From NCBI GenBank assembly GCA_900312665.1, contig ONZQ02000011.1, positions 325,454 to 389,453 on the forward strand: a DNA stretch of 64,000 nt. Reading direction: 5' to 3'. Numbering within the stretch: position 1 is the stretch's first letter; the number at the start of each line of letters is the position of its first letter. Positions 11,608 to 23,420 of this stretch are shown here, in pieces. The DNA is from Cephalotrichum gorgonifer. Its lineage: Eukaryota > Ascomycota > Sordariomycetes > Microascales > Microascaceae. The notes beneath the pieces were generated by a model that had not been told where the DNA came from, did no database searches, and saw nothing but the letters and a program-made list of their open reading frames with translations. Made by a program: the position numbers and the translations under genes.

Positions 11608-12938
11608 GGTGCCGTCGTGCTCGGTATAGACTTCGTCGAGGTGGGAAACCAGGGTGGGGTTGAAATCGCTGTCAGCTAAGCTCACAGCTTCGACTTCCGC
11701 TATTCACAGAAACACCGCGCAGTTCGGCTTCCTACGCGAATCACGTTCTCGCTCCGTTTCCGCTGCTGATGAGTCTCGTGCGCTCGTGTAGTATCCTAGG
11801 TCGCAGTAGTCTGCCTTCGTAAAAAGAGCGAGGTCTCAGCCTTGTCGTCCAGGAAGGCAGAAGCAACTCTTGTTCTTTATTCAAGGTGCGGTCGGGAGTG
11901 GGGGTGTATGTGTGGGTGGGCTGGGTAATAACCCGGTTTAAGGCTCGTCAAGGCTCGTCGTTAATTTGCACAGGAGTCGATTCCGAAGAAAGACAGAGAA
12001 GCACGAAAGAAAGGAGGAAGAAATAGGGTGGGCGCATGTATCTAGTCCTTGACGTAGAAGTGAAATCACTAGCCTCTCCTTATTTTAGGTCGAGACGTCA
12101 GGAAACAGAAGCTTTCGAAAAAAGGAGAGAAAAAAAATCTGTGCTCTGGCAATGCGACAGGTTCAATTGACAATTGGGTGTATGCATGCAGATGCGCGAT
12201 GGTCCCTCCTGCATGCGGACTGGTTCGGTTCGACCTGGAGGGGGGGTCTGGGCAACAGGCCAAGCAAAGCTGAGGCAACAGACGCACTCTTCGCGCACCG
12301 TGGTTGGTGGGCGAGGGGGTGTGTGCCTGTCTTAGTGCTCCCTTGATGACAGGGGTATGTATTATAGGACAGCGGACAATTTTGCCCGACGATCTTCGGG
12401 TGGAACGAAGAAAAAAAAGAGGCGGCGATGAGGCGAACGGCCAGATAATAGGATCAGCAGGGATCTGTATTACTCCGAAGGGAGGGAGTAAGACACAACA
12501 CTCGTCATGGAATGGGAATGGGTGTGGGAGGCGAGGAAACAATGATCGGGAAGTTGTTTCCAGTTTTAAAGTTCCTCATGCCTCAACACCGACCTTACAT
12601 TGGTGGGGGAAAGCTCGACCGACAGTAGATGGCTGTCTCGTGACTTCCGTTCAAGTACTAGTAGCAGAAAGGAACCTTGGACTTGACGTCGGCTTTCACT
12701 CATGACAGTTCGCCACGCCAGATCCGTAGTGGAACCTATCAGGGCATATCGCCAGGGATTTTATCCCAGTTTCCCAGTCTCAGATTGCGCGAGGTTGAAA
12801 GGGGTTGTTACCCAACTCGGATATAAGCCACCCGACCAAGACACGGGACTCATGTTCGGATGGAATGATGTCACATGAAAGCTCCATGCGTTTTGCTATC
12901 CCGTCCACCTACCTTAATAGCCACTTGAGGTTTACCGC

Positions 12939-12973
12939 CATGAGGGCATTTCTTCCATGAGGGCATTTCTTCC
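12939..12973. repeat. 17-bp perfect tandem duplication
   Basis: The unit CATGAGGGCATTTCTTC occurs twice in direct succession and is followed by a third partial CATGA. It is short and isolated in non-coding DNA, and probably a replication-slippage product. Confidence 0.7.
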
Positions 12974-13929
12974 ATGATACATACTTTGGAGGTGAGGCCG
13001 AACTAAAGCTCCGCACTCCTGGTAGTAGTATAGTCACCCCTCCCTTACTCTCCCACCTCTTGGCGATGCAAGCTCGCTAAGGTCTCCTCAACAGCTAGCT
13101 GTGAGCAACGCGGGGCAATCGCATCATCTACATTTAGCGCCACCCCAACCTCTTGGCTTGGACACGCGCTCTTCTTTTCTTGGCGAATCCTTGGCAACTA
13201 TAGCAAAAGACGCAAGGCCATCGTGGCCCAATCAAATTCAAGCCATGCGAGGACCGCTCCCACGAGTCTCAGGCTGTTGAGACCCGAATATTAATACACC
13301 GCCTGTTTGAACCGCCTCCCTGTTTTGGCGCCAGGGTCCAGCAAATCCGAGTTGTGGCCAAGAGTTTCCATAAGTCTCGAATCTTCTCCTCAGAGCTATT
13401 AGAGCAAGCACTCTCATATTGTCCAGTCTCGTCTCCTAGGCCCCACTGCCCGCATGAGCCGCCCCCCCCCACAAGTCATCCGTAATACTTGGCAATCTGC
13501 AAACCACCCTTGCCATTGTGTGAGACTAGGGTTTTAGCTCCCCCCTTCCCGCCCCGGTTTTGTAATCCGACTGCCGGGAAGGGGCTATTAGTCCCAATTG
13601 GTAGTGATATCCTAGCATTGTACGGAGTAGCTGGCTTGGGTCTTCCCTTTGCTACATGGAACAGTAAGGTCCTTCATGAGGCTCTCCATCATAGTACAAT
13701 CAATCTCTGGCTAATTGGATCATACCATGAACAACTCTCCTCCTATGGTATACTGCCGCCAAGGAAAATATCATGACCGAAGCTGGTGAGGAAGACGACC
13801 GATTCCACCTACACCCCATGCAACAAACTCTATCCCCGTCACCATTTTCTTGCCCAAGTCACATAAGACTAAGGTGGATGGAACGACGAATTTCTCCATT
13901 TACATTTACACCGTTATTCCTTCCTTTGA

Positions 13930-14270
13930 CAAGCATGTGCTCCCCTCCCTGTGGCTGTGGGTTCTTCTCTGCATGAGTTGTTCCTTCCTCACCGTTGGTT
14001 ATACTTTTCTTAACATGCATGAGATGGCCCTTCCTCACAGCTGGTTATCCTTTTCTTCGACATTCATGAGATGGCCCTTCCTCGCTGACCGCTGACGGAC
14101 ATGTCATTTTCTCGGCATGAGGTTCTCCCTCCCTGCGGCTGTCCTGTTCTTCGGTAGGCCCAGGGGTGCCTCTTCCACGGCACCTGTGTCTCGTCTCTGG
14201 CCGTCAGGCTGTTCTCCCCTCGCAGCTGCCCGTTTTTTTTTTTTCGAAAGAGATGCTCCTTCCTCGCCGT
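13930..14270. repeat. Degenerate minisatellite, unit about 45 bp
   Basis: About seven to eight diverged head-to-tail units, each containing a form of CATGAGATGGCCCTTCCTC, then GCTGGTTATCCTTTTCTTCG. The clearest pair starts near 14016 and 14064; flanking units (from about 13937 and after 14100) are more worn. The array lies in non-coding DNA between the transporter and HIRA and encodes no open frame through its length. Confidence 0.6.
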
Positions 14271-15182
14271 TTTACAAGAGGATTAGCCACCATTAAGGAT
14301 GCTATCGCCCCAGCCCAAAATACATACCCTGGTTATCCAGCGGCCAAGGTCCCCCACCTTTCAGCTTACGTGGGGCCGTTTATCGTCCGGGCATTGCGGA
14401 GCTCGGGATGCCTAATAGCGGGGTGGTCCCGGCTAGGCAGCCAAAGCCGCAGGCCGCCGCCCGTTAACATGTTGCTTGCAACAAATGACCAATGCTATGT
14501 CAAAATGATAGACAGGTGGCGAGTTTCTCACATTGATTGATGTGCTCCTCGTCACACTCTTCTATAGGCCAGCGGTCTGTATCATTGCAACATGTATATC
14601 CAAGCGACTGAAGGTAAGTACATCACCTTCGCATTCAAATTGCCATGCCACGGCCTCCCTAGAAGCCCAAGCCCGCAAGACCAGACTTGCAAGAGAGAAC
14701 TTAGGCTTGATATTGGTAAATTAACTTCTCCATTACCCTGCTTAAACTACCACCGAAACGCCCCGAACAACAGACAAGTGATCCCGCCCCCAATCACCCC
14801 GTATACCTTTCATCCCAGAGATACTCGTGCTAGCCGCCTGAATCTCAACCCCACCTTTGCATGACGCCCACCCTCAAAGGATTGAAGGGGATAAGAAGGG
14901 GGAGAGGAGGCAGAAAACAGAAGCAGACAGCAGCAGCAGAATGTCAAAAGAAAAACAAGTCAAGCGCTTTAAGAAGCAAAGCCCATTCGTAGCAATTGAG
15001 CAACGACTCCAACTTCCAAACGAGAAAAGCCCTTACCCCCCCCCGTAGTGGGCAACAAAACCGCAAGCCCGCCCAACCCCCATCCTTCGCTAGTGGTACA
15101 GACACAATGATCATACATTCCCAATCCACCTCCCACTCCCCCAGTCAATGCCCCCAACACGTCCCGTCAGCGGGCCAACGTC

Positions 15183-18100
15183 CTACGATGCCTCGTCGAC
15201 TGACATCTCGTCGTCGTCCGCCTGCACGACGTCGAGCGCCCTTGCATACTGGACCGTCAACCTCTGGAGTTCCCTGTACTTGCCTACAAACACACACACA
15301 AAACGTTAGTAAAAAGCCCTGTTCCAAGAGGTGTGGGGGAGGCAGAAAACAAGGGATTGGAGCCACGCACCAAGAATCATCACCACGCCCTTCAGCAACT
15401 CCTTGCGGTCCCACCCACAGATGTCCCCCTCGGTACTGAACCAACCCTTCCCATCCGCCACCTTCCCGCTCCCCGTATCTTTCTCGCGCAGCACCCCGCC
15501 GATGAGCGAGTTCAGCAGCTCTTCCACCTTCCCCCTTGACCCCTCGGCCCCCAGTCTCTTCGCGTACATGAACAGATACAGCCTGAACTCGTCCTGAGCG
15601 CCCAGCTGCATCGCCCCCGCGATCCGGTTCTCCAGGTGCGCGATGCTGACGCTCGACTCAAACCCCTCGAACCCGTCCTTCGCCAGCACCATCTTGACGA
15701 TCCGCTGCAGCGTGTACGCGCGCCCGCGGAGGAGGAACTCGTTCGTGGTGTGCCGCTCGAGGAACGGCAGTATTCCTGCCGAGACGTTCGCCACGTTGTC
15801 CTTTGGCTTTGGTGTGACGGGCCCGACGGCCGTGGACTGTAGCGCGCTGATGGCCGAGTCGGTGCTGTTCCAGTACTGGGAGCCGACGGCCCACCACGCC
15901 TCGCTGAGCCGCTGCCAAGTGTACATGTCTCTCGCGTAGAAGTAGCCATCCCCGTTCGTGAGCGTGACGACGATGTGGCCGGTAGAGTTGAGCGTCGCCG
16001 TCGTGATCCCCGGGCCGGGTGATGGCGCGTGGACGTTGAGCGAGGTACACGCCAGCTCTAGGACGGGGCCAAGGGATACTGGGGGATGCGGCGAGGATTG
16101 CGTTCGGATGTCCCAAACGTGGCAGAGCCCCACCGCTGTTACGCAGAGGAGCCAGTGGTCCCGGCATTCGAGGATGACGGGCTGTGACTCGAGGATGATG
16201 GCGCCGAACAGCCTCCTCCCCGCGGGGGACCACACGTACAGACTACCGTCCTCGCAAGCCGCCGCCCAGAAGTTCCGGTTACCTGTGACCAGGAGGACCG
16301 CCCTCGGCACAAAGTCTTGCCATATCAACGCCCCTCTTTTCGACGCCGATATCCTGGATGGGTCCTTCGTGAGAGCGGGATTCCGGGCCTCGAAGAGAAT
16401 GTTCTCGGGTATCCTCGAGGCGTCATCCAACGTGCTCTCTGATAACAAGACCCCCTTCTCGAGCGGCCGTAGGATGTGTGTCCGCACGCTCGGTACCCCT
16501 AGTCGTAGTTGGGAAAACGCAATTGATGGGTTGAGAATCGCAGGCCGCAGATACTGCGGCGTTGGGATCTGTCCGGTCTTGGATGCCGTTAAGGCTGCCG
16601 GTTCGACGCCATCGGCGCCATTTACCATTATCGGGGTGGGCCCAGTCGTCGGCTTGTTGTCAACATCCTCATCTTCTTCGTCCTCCAGCGCTGCTGCCTT
16701 CCTCTTGTTTCCCAGTAGTAAGCTCGCGATCCCTCCCTTTGGTAGACCCTCGAATGGCCTCCCGATATCTATGATCGTGTGCGGCCCTTCGGCTTGGGCG
16801 GTCTTCGTCGCTGTGGACCCGACGAGCTGGGTCTGGGGTAGTGACGACTGACCAGTCCCCGAAGAGGAGACGAGGAGTGGCGCTACCCGCTTTTTGCCGT
16901 TTCTGTCGATGGTGACCCTCGATTTCAACTCCTTGATGCGTTCGGCAGCCTTGTCCGTAGACTCTTCAGCGGGCTTGTCCTTCTCCTTCTCCTTGTCCTT
17001 ATCATTTTCCTTCTCCTTCTCCTTCTCCTTTTCTTTTTCTTTTTCCTTGTCCTTTTCCGGCTCAGTCTGGCCGTTTGTAGTTGCAATGGCACTAGGCGTA
17101 GTCTTGCCCTTCGTCCCGTTGGTGGCCTTGGACCCAGGTGCCTTGCCGGAGGGCCGCAAGTCGCCCATCAGAGCACCCATTCGTGACTCCGCAGCACGAG
17201 ACTCCCCCTCCTTGCTATGCCCCTCTAGATTGAGCCCCTCCACATCCTCAGCAATACCCATACCCTTTCTGGAACCCCCGTACTTCTGCAGCGCCTTGTC
17301 GTTCTCCTCCACCGTTGCTGGCCACCCGAGCTCCCCACCCTGAAACTTGGCGGCGAGAATGGTCCCGTCCAAGCTCACGGCGAAAATTGTCTGCCCGTCG
17401 GGCGCCCACGCGAGGTCCGCCACTGATTTCGCAGTCACGTCTTGTAATATGACTACTGGCCGCGAGGTATTCGTGTTCCAGATGCACAGTGTCTTGTCCT
17501 GTCCCGCTGACGCGATGACCGTGACTAGATTCCCCCCGCTATTCGCCGCGCCGTTCTCTGATGGTTTCTCGGTATGGAAGAGGCGCGGGGAGAAGAGACA
17601 CACCTCGGTCGGGCCCTCATGGCCGATGAGGTTAATCTCACTGTCCCACCTGCCGCGCTCGATGATGGCGACGGAGCTGACGGGCCCGTTCACGGCGTTA
17701 GCGGCGGCCACGTGGTTCCCGTCGGGGGACCAGGAACACCGCCGGAAGTACGTCGTCAGCGGCGAACTCTTAAACGGCGCGCTGATAGTCGTCTCGAGCA
17801 CGAAGTTGTTCACCATGTCGTGTTGGGTGGCGTTCGGGGCAGGGGAGGTGAAGCGGAAGATCTTTATGGTGCGGTCGTCGCTGGCGGTGGCGAAGTACTT
17901 GTTCGCGGGGTCGAATGTGATGCCCTTGACGTGGCTCTGGTGGGATAGAATCGTCTTGAGCTTCTCGAAGGTGTGGCCGGACCAGATTACGATCTTGGAG
18001 TCTAGGCCGACGGAGACGAGGAGGGAGGCGTCGTAGGACCAGGCCAGGTCTTGGACATCGTTCTCGTGGCCAATTAGTCGCTTGTGGGTCTTCCAGTTCT

Positions 18101-18633
18101 CGATGGGCGGCGGTTCGTTCGATCCTAAGCATGGGACAAAAGTTAGGGAGGGCATCGGGGAGGCGAGGGTGGAGGAGTATGCGGGGGGTTCGGCATACCA
18201 AAGGTGGTCGCTGGTGCACCCTTGTCGAGGTGGTAGACACATATTATCTTGTCGTCCGCACCCGAGGCAAGGTATCGGTTATTCGGCGAGAACCTGACGG
18301 AGTGGATGGTGCCCAGGTGATGGCTCATGTGGCAGAGCTGTCGCGGCCCGTTATATTCCGGGTCGTGGGCGTTGTAGATGGCCTCGGTGGCCCATATCCG
18401 GACGTGGCCATCACCACCCGCAGTCGCGAGGCGCTTGCCATCGGGGGAGACATCGCAGCTGTACACTTCAAAATCCTTCTGCTCGCCTGTGGTAGGGTTG
18501 TGATGTATCTGTTAGGAGGGTTTTCTCTTCCACGGTTTGAATGCGCGCGCAGGCACAGAAAAGGTGCGACGGATCGCGGAGACGCGTAATACTAACCACT
18601 ATGGCTTAGCCAGGACGGCTTGATGATGCGCAT
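15183..18633 (-). CDS. HIR1: Histone chaperone HIRA / Hir1
   Basis: Four exons: 18597-18633, 18199-18486, 15371-18124, 15183-15283, giving 1059 aa. Each junction restores family sequence: MRIIKPSWLSHS-GEQKDFEVYS, TTFG-SNEPPPIENWK and MILG-KYRELQRL. The N-terminal part is a WD40 beta-propeller (SPDGKRLATAGGDGHVRIW, SPNNRYLASGADDKIICVY, WSYDASLLVSVGLDSKIVIW, ATASDDRTIKIF). A Lys/Glu-rich linker (17 kb region) leads to SRVTIDRNGKKRVAPLLVS, which matches the Asf1-binding B-domain, then the HIRA C-terminal domain (LVTGNRNFWAAACEDGSLYVWSP region). It acts in the nucleus in replication-independent H3-H4 deposition and histone-gene repression. The linker contains a pure KE repeat from AAG/GAG codons (about 16990-17050 on the plus strand as CTTCTC). 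Length and domain order are normal for fungi. Confidence 0.95.
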
Positions 18634-19238
18634 GTTGTGATCTGTGTCATAGGTGGTCCTAGATTGTCGAGGTTTCGCGGAAGGTTAAGTTGGGCGTCTC
18701 AAATCCGTCGCGAAAACGCGACCTTCCTCCCTTCTTCCAGACTATCGGTACCTGGGTCGACCATCTGTTACAAAATTGCGGGCGGCCCCCACAAATGACA
18801 GTCAATGTACCCCCAGATTCCACGGGGAAAATTCGGCCCAAATCTGTCGTCACGTTAAAATGTGCCTCGCTTGAGTAATGTCTTCCGTTTCGAGAAACGG
18901 AATCACAGCCATATATCATACCATTCAATATGTGGTCTCCATCCAGGGACCGGATTTTAGGGCTCCAGGAGAAAGATACCCTCTTTCCCGGGTCTCAGTA
19001 GAGCGAGTCGACTTAAGCCTTTGGTTTTCGGCGTCATAGATGGGGGACCAGCAGCTCACTGGCTGTGTGAGGCCATGGGTCAAGGGATAGCTCCCCCCTT
19101 TTCTCTCCCGCGTCTTGAGACTAACACTTAGGTCTTAGGGCCAGTCCCAGTACTCTGCGCTCTTGACCGTTGCGTCACTTAAAGAGCCAGCCTCTCCTCT
19201 GCCGCAACCATATTTTCCGGTACACTATTGCTTGCCAA
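18634..19238. other. Upstream region of HIRA
   Basis: About 600 bp between the HIRA start and the helicase remnant; no gene supported. A roughly 90-codon minus-strand ORF at 18659-18928 has no recognisable motif. Confidence 0.4.
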
Positions 19239-20160
19239 CTAAATCGCTCTCTCGTACCTTAGACAGGAGCATGACGCCGTCCACTGTCCGACATAGCGAC
19301 AGCTGCACGTATAGGCCGTTAGGGTCGCACTAACTCGCCACTGCTTCGCCGTTGACCACCACCGTATCACCTCCTCCTCCATCGGCAGGCCATCCGTCCA
19401 TTTATGTTCCGAAATAAACATTCGGGGTGGGGCCTGCTGCTGCTTCTGGAAAGACAACGTCGCCTCTGTGTTCAAGTTCTAGCGGTTCCCGTTTAGTGGT
19501 GTCACTACCGTGTACCGTTCACTTCAATCCGTCGGGAAAGAAGCGATACCTGAGAAGCCTGCGGCTCAGAAGGATCTCACAAATCCACATATGTTGGACA
19601 AGGAGTCAACAGCCCGCGCTCCGGGCAAGCGCCTCCGCGGTGTCGCCATTGGCATCACGAAGAGAGCGGATATCCTCATCAGCCGATGTCACGGGCAGCC
19701 GGCCCAGGCCAATCGCTTTGACTCCTAAGGTATCCTCCTGCGCTCCCGGTAACAGGCGCTGCTCAGGAACTCTATATCGGCCTGGCCCTAGACGCTGGTC
19801 GGACTCGCCACAGCAGTCGGCGTCGCCGTAGATCCCCTGCGGCACGAACCTGTTCGCTTAGTAGAACTACGGCAGTGAACTTGTTCCACAGGGCGTACGA
19901 CTTATCCGGTGGTCGCCTCTGCTCTACCGTGAAGCTGTTTTCTTTGTTCCACAGAAACATCGTACTTAAAAGAAGGATCGACCGCTTCTGTACTAGACGA
20001 AACTGATGGAAGTCCCCGCAGAAGAGGACGATTGTGAGCCCCCGAAGTCCTTCCCCGACTCTTGAAGCCCGCAGAGCTGCTCGTTCGTGGCATACAGCGT
20101 CCGCGCACCAAGCGCGCTCACCTCGTCTATGATCAGCATGTATTTCTTTTGTCTTGCAAT
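19239..20160 (-). pseudogene. RIP-decayed Pif1-like helicase remnant
   Basis: Reading the minus strand across frames gives KYMLIIDEVSALGARTLYA (Walker B), a one-base deletion in a G5 run, LTIVLFCGDFHQF, then ALWNKF...LLSEQVRAAGD, GQADIEFL, CYRERRRIP, VVTPLNGNR, and LNTEATLSFQKQQQAPPRMF with ISEHKWTDG. This order is that of the multi-copy Pif1-like helicases of ascomycetes. Three in-frame stops at 19788-19790, 19725-19727 and 19479-19481 stand where the family has Gln, Trp and Trp; each is a CpA-to-TpA change on one strand, the RIP signature. The Walker A half is missing and about 200 bp (19512-19716) separates two normally adjacent motifs. No function is expected. A Helitron or other mobile origin is possible but no ends are seen. 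Confidence 0.75.
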
Positions 20161-20328
20161 TTATCTTGGCTCGGCTAATTCTTCTTACGCCGTGTACGAA
20201 ACGGAGCCGTGGCCCATCAAGCCCCTCCTGCCCCCTGTCCTTGCCCCTCCTTTCTCGCACACATTCACTATTTGCCTTATCCTACAGCCAGGAACTCCGA
20301 TTTCTGGATTCCGCGGCAAGGCGTGTCT

Positions 20329-22522
20329 CTACACGCCATCTGTCGAGGAAGCTTGTCGTTTGACTCCCATCCGCTTTCTCGCTGCAACCGCTGGATCCCC
20401 CATGCCAGAGCTTGGCCTCCCGGCCGCGATTTTGGCTACTTCTAAAAGATAGAGCCTCTTTGAGTTAAGTCTATCGAAGTTGGCCAGGTCTTTTCGCGTT
20501 TTCTGGAGCCATTCTCTGAGTCCAGAAACAAACCATATCCACGCGATAATCCCGAGAGGGACGCTCACGACCCAGAATATCCTGTCGCGATTAGCTTCAT
20601 AGCATTCGAAGGTCAGGATGGAATCAAATCTCGGAGCTTCGCCTACCAGAATTTCTGCGTGTCGCTCGCCCCGGCGAAAGACGGAATTGCTCTACCGACG
20701 TTAGTGTCTACATGCCAATTCGGCGTCATATAGGACGTACAGGACGGCTGCACAGAGACTGGCCGGCACGAAAACAGTAGCGAACCTAGCAATGGAAACT
20801 CAGCAATCAGTAGGATTTGTGCCAGTGGCATACTTCCACCTACCCGGTGATACGACGAGCACTATGAATTCGGTCAGCAAGCATTCAGAGATCATTCTAG
20901 GAGCACTAGCCTTATTGCTTGGTCATTCGCCAACTGAGCAGCGGTTGCCTGGACAGCTTCGACGTAACTTCCCCTTGTCCTGTCCAGCATCTGAATCGCG
21001 AAATTTCTAGAAACTCGCAGGTCTTCCCACTCCCACATATCGCACGTGGTTCTTCCGGCGTCGTAACCTTCATCATGCCATGACTCGAGCTCGCTGACCC
21101 TTTTGATTATGGCTAGATTTCGGTCCAGTTTGAAACCTGTCTGTTCTAGGTCTTCTCGGAGTTCCCACATGTCAGCGAAGAAGGTCCCTTTCCATTCGCC
21201 TGACCAGCCTCCGAGATCAATGTCGTCAATGCTGAAATCCCTAATTCTTCCAAGGTCAGTAGCAGCCTCGGACGTAAGATTATGCGTATCAACCAGAGCG
21301 TCGTCGACAAGAGCGGCCATTCTGGCCAGTACTACTCTTCGGGCATGCCGCGTAGCGCTCAAAGGCACCGCTAACCTCTCCGGAGTATGCTTGAATTGGC
21401 GAAGCTGGTCAAATATCGATCGTGTCTCCGGTATCACCTCAAGCTTCTCCGGAGACCTATCGGGCTCTGTGGACTGATCGGCCTCTGGAGACTGGTCGGG
21501 ATCTGGAGACTGATCGGGATCTGGAGACTGATCGGGATCTGGAGACTGATTGGGCTCCACCGCCTGCGGACACTCCTCACTAAGTGGAGGGAGATCTCTC
21601 GCCCTCTTATCAATCTTAGTAGGCTTTTCTCCGCCGCCGCGTGGTATAAACTTCCGAAAGAGCGCCTCGGGCTTATCCCCAGGCCATTTTATTACAGTTG
21701 GGAAGATTTTATCGGACCCTTTAGGGCAAGGGTCGACGAGCAACACGGCTAAGGTAATATTATTAAGAAGCGCCATCAAAATAGCCAGCAGACTGACATA
21801 TCTTACCTGTCCATGCTGATCCCGAAGAGCTTCTAGGCTTGGTTCTCTTTGGATCTATACCCCAGTAGCTAAGGTGCTGGCTGCATGCACTGTTGGGAGA
21901 GTGGGACCAGGTCTGGGAAAACGCGGTCCTAATAGAATTGCAATCCAGCCTAAATAAAATGTCTATTTTCTGATCAATTAGCGCGAGCGGATTCATACGG
22001 GATATTCGAACATTAGAACGCACGGGGATCGGCCTGAGGAATCTGAAATGGCAACGATTGCTGGTAGGACAACATGAAGTGGCGGTTCGGACACTGCCCA
22101 AGGGGGAGCCGCGCGGACCCAAGTAGATGGTCGGCGGGCCATGCCCAGTGGAGAGCGAAGAAGTATATAGGGATGTGGAGAGCAGATCCGAGTGCCTCGA
22201 CCCATGATTTTCCCAAATCTTCGAGGATAATGAGGGAGGGATGTTCGCGATTTCCCCCAAGGGCCTCTTTAAATTCGCTGACCGTTTTGCAATCGCGAAT
22301 TTCTGGGATTTTGCTGCCGTCATATGTAAAAATGGCCGCTCTGCCTTGCTCCTTCATATCCTTGGATTGTTCGATCATGTCATGCATGAACTCGATCTCC
22401 AACACACTCTCTGTACATTCTGCTGTGTGCCACCACCAGGCACGTAGATCATCTCGCTTTGAGTCTGAAGGGCCGAAGTGCTTTCGAAAGATGTCCCGAT
22501 CGTTTTGAAACGGCAGCGACAT
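20329..22522 (-). pseudogene. CorA-like two-TM fungal protein, probably frameshifted
   Basis: The first exon begins MSLPFQNDRDIFRKHFGPSD and RAWWWHTAECTESVLEIEF. The frame is interrupted at a CCCC run near 22024-22027 (one extra base rejoins VRSNVRISRMNPLALIDQK). A clear intron (21749-21806, GTAAGA...CTTAG) joins SAWT to AVLLVDPCPKG. A long exon follows with DMWELREDLEQTGFKLDRNL, SELESWHD and SYVEAVQATAAQLAND, the helical stalk of fungal CorA-like proteins. The 3' part holds FATVFVPASLCAAVLY and FWVVSVPLGIIAWIWFVSG as two membrane segments, but the link near 20930-20800 needs another intron or shift. Family role: CorA-fold membrane protein; magnesium transport is only by analogy and no GMN motif is seen. 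A DQSPDP repeat lies in the middle. Confidence 0.55.
21468..21556. repeat. 18-bp coding tandem repeat (DQSPDP)
   Basis: About four to five copies of TCTGGAGACTGATCGGGA-type units on the plus strand, encoding repeated Asp-Gln-Ser-Pro-Asp-Pro on the minus strand, degenerating into DQSPEA and DQSTEP. It keeps frame and is a disordered linker between the two conserved parts of the CorA-like protein. Confidence 0.85.
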
Positions 22523-23420
22523 GATAGTGACGCACTAGGGACACGCCAATGCACTCTGAGCAATCTTGGAGGATGGGATTGGAGAGGTCAAATACAGGAT
22601 TCCCTCGCCCTTAAGGAAACTGATTCAGCATAATGTATGATGACAGCAGCGGCGTAATTCAAAGAAGGGAGCCAAGAAGTAGAAAGTGGGCTCAGGAAAA
22701 CTTCGGGTGGGGACGAGATGATGTTGATGCTGAGGCAGGATGTCTGTACCGACGTCCTCTTATTACGCCTACGTAGAGACAGACGTGCAGGCAGATATGA
22801 TGGCCATCACCGAACGGCATGCATCATGAGCGGGGAGAGCATCAATGGACCCAATAGCTGATATGCCGAAAAGCCACAGCTGCAATCCAGCCCAATTAGA
22901 AAAACAGCGTTGCATATCCGAGGGCATCTCAGGACATTTTCGCCAATCCGGCCAAGGAAGGTATTCATCTGTGCATTACCCCTCATTAGCAGATGGAAAG
23001 TCAATCAATGTCGGCCACTCAAGTTCCGAGGGACGCCCTGCTTCCGTAGCCCGATCCTTGTTTTCCCGTATGTCACACGCGTTCGTGCCGTACGGCTGGC
23101 GGTTGCCGCGGGCTCTAGGTGGCCAAAGGATTTGAAGACTCCATACATCGCAGGATCATATATTTGGCACAACCGAGGGTTCTATACCATAAATCACTAT
23201 TAACTAGACATCCCCTGAGATTGCAACGAAAAGCGCAGCATGGGAACAGCCCGGGAGAACCTCAAGGCTGCGCAAGTCTCTGCTTTGAATGCGGGCTCCT
23301 TGCAGCCGACTGTCATGTGAGCCACGCCCTTCTTGTCATCATGTGTAACGATGTGTCTGACTCGGGGCAGTATCATAGGAACCACCAATGTGATTAGACT
23401 CCCCTCTCTTGCTCGCAAAT
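22523..23420. other. Divergent intergenic region
   Basis: About 900 bp between the CorA-like start and the unknown plus-strand ORF. No supported gene; possible 5' exons of the plus-strand gene could hide here, but no convincing splice partner was found. Confidence 0.4.

Larger units (their letters stand above)
11608..15182. other. Gene-poor interval (transporter promoter, HIRA 3' flank)
   Basis: About 3.6 kb with only short, unsupported ORFs. Visible structure is a 17-bp tandem duplication near 12939-12973, a degenerate tandem array at about 13930-14270 and long pyrimidine/purine strand asymmetries (CCACCTCCC... at 15120-15160). I see no conserved protein, tRNA or transposon ends here. Confidence 0.5.

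Noticed and set aside
15958..16851. 297-codon plus-strand ORF inside HIRA
   Set aside because: Antisense of the HIRA linker and C-terminal domain; no independent start context or motif.
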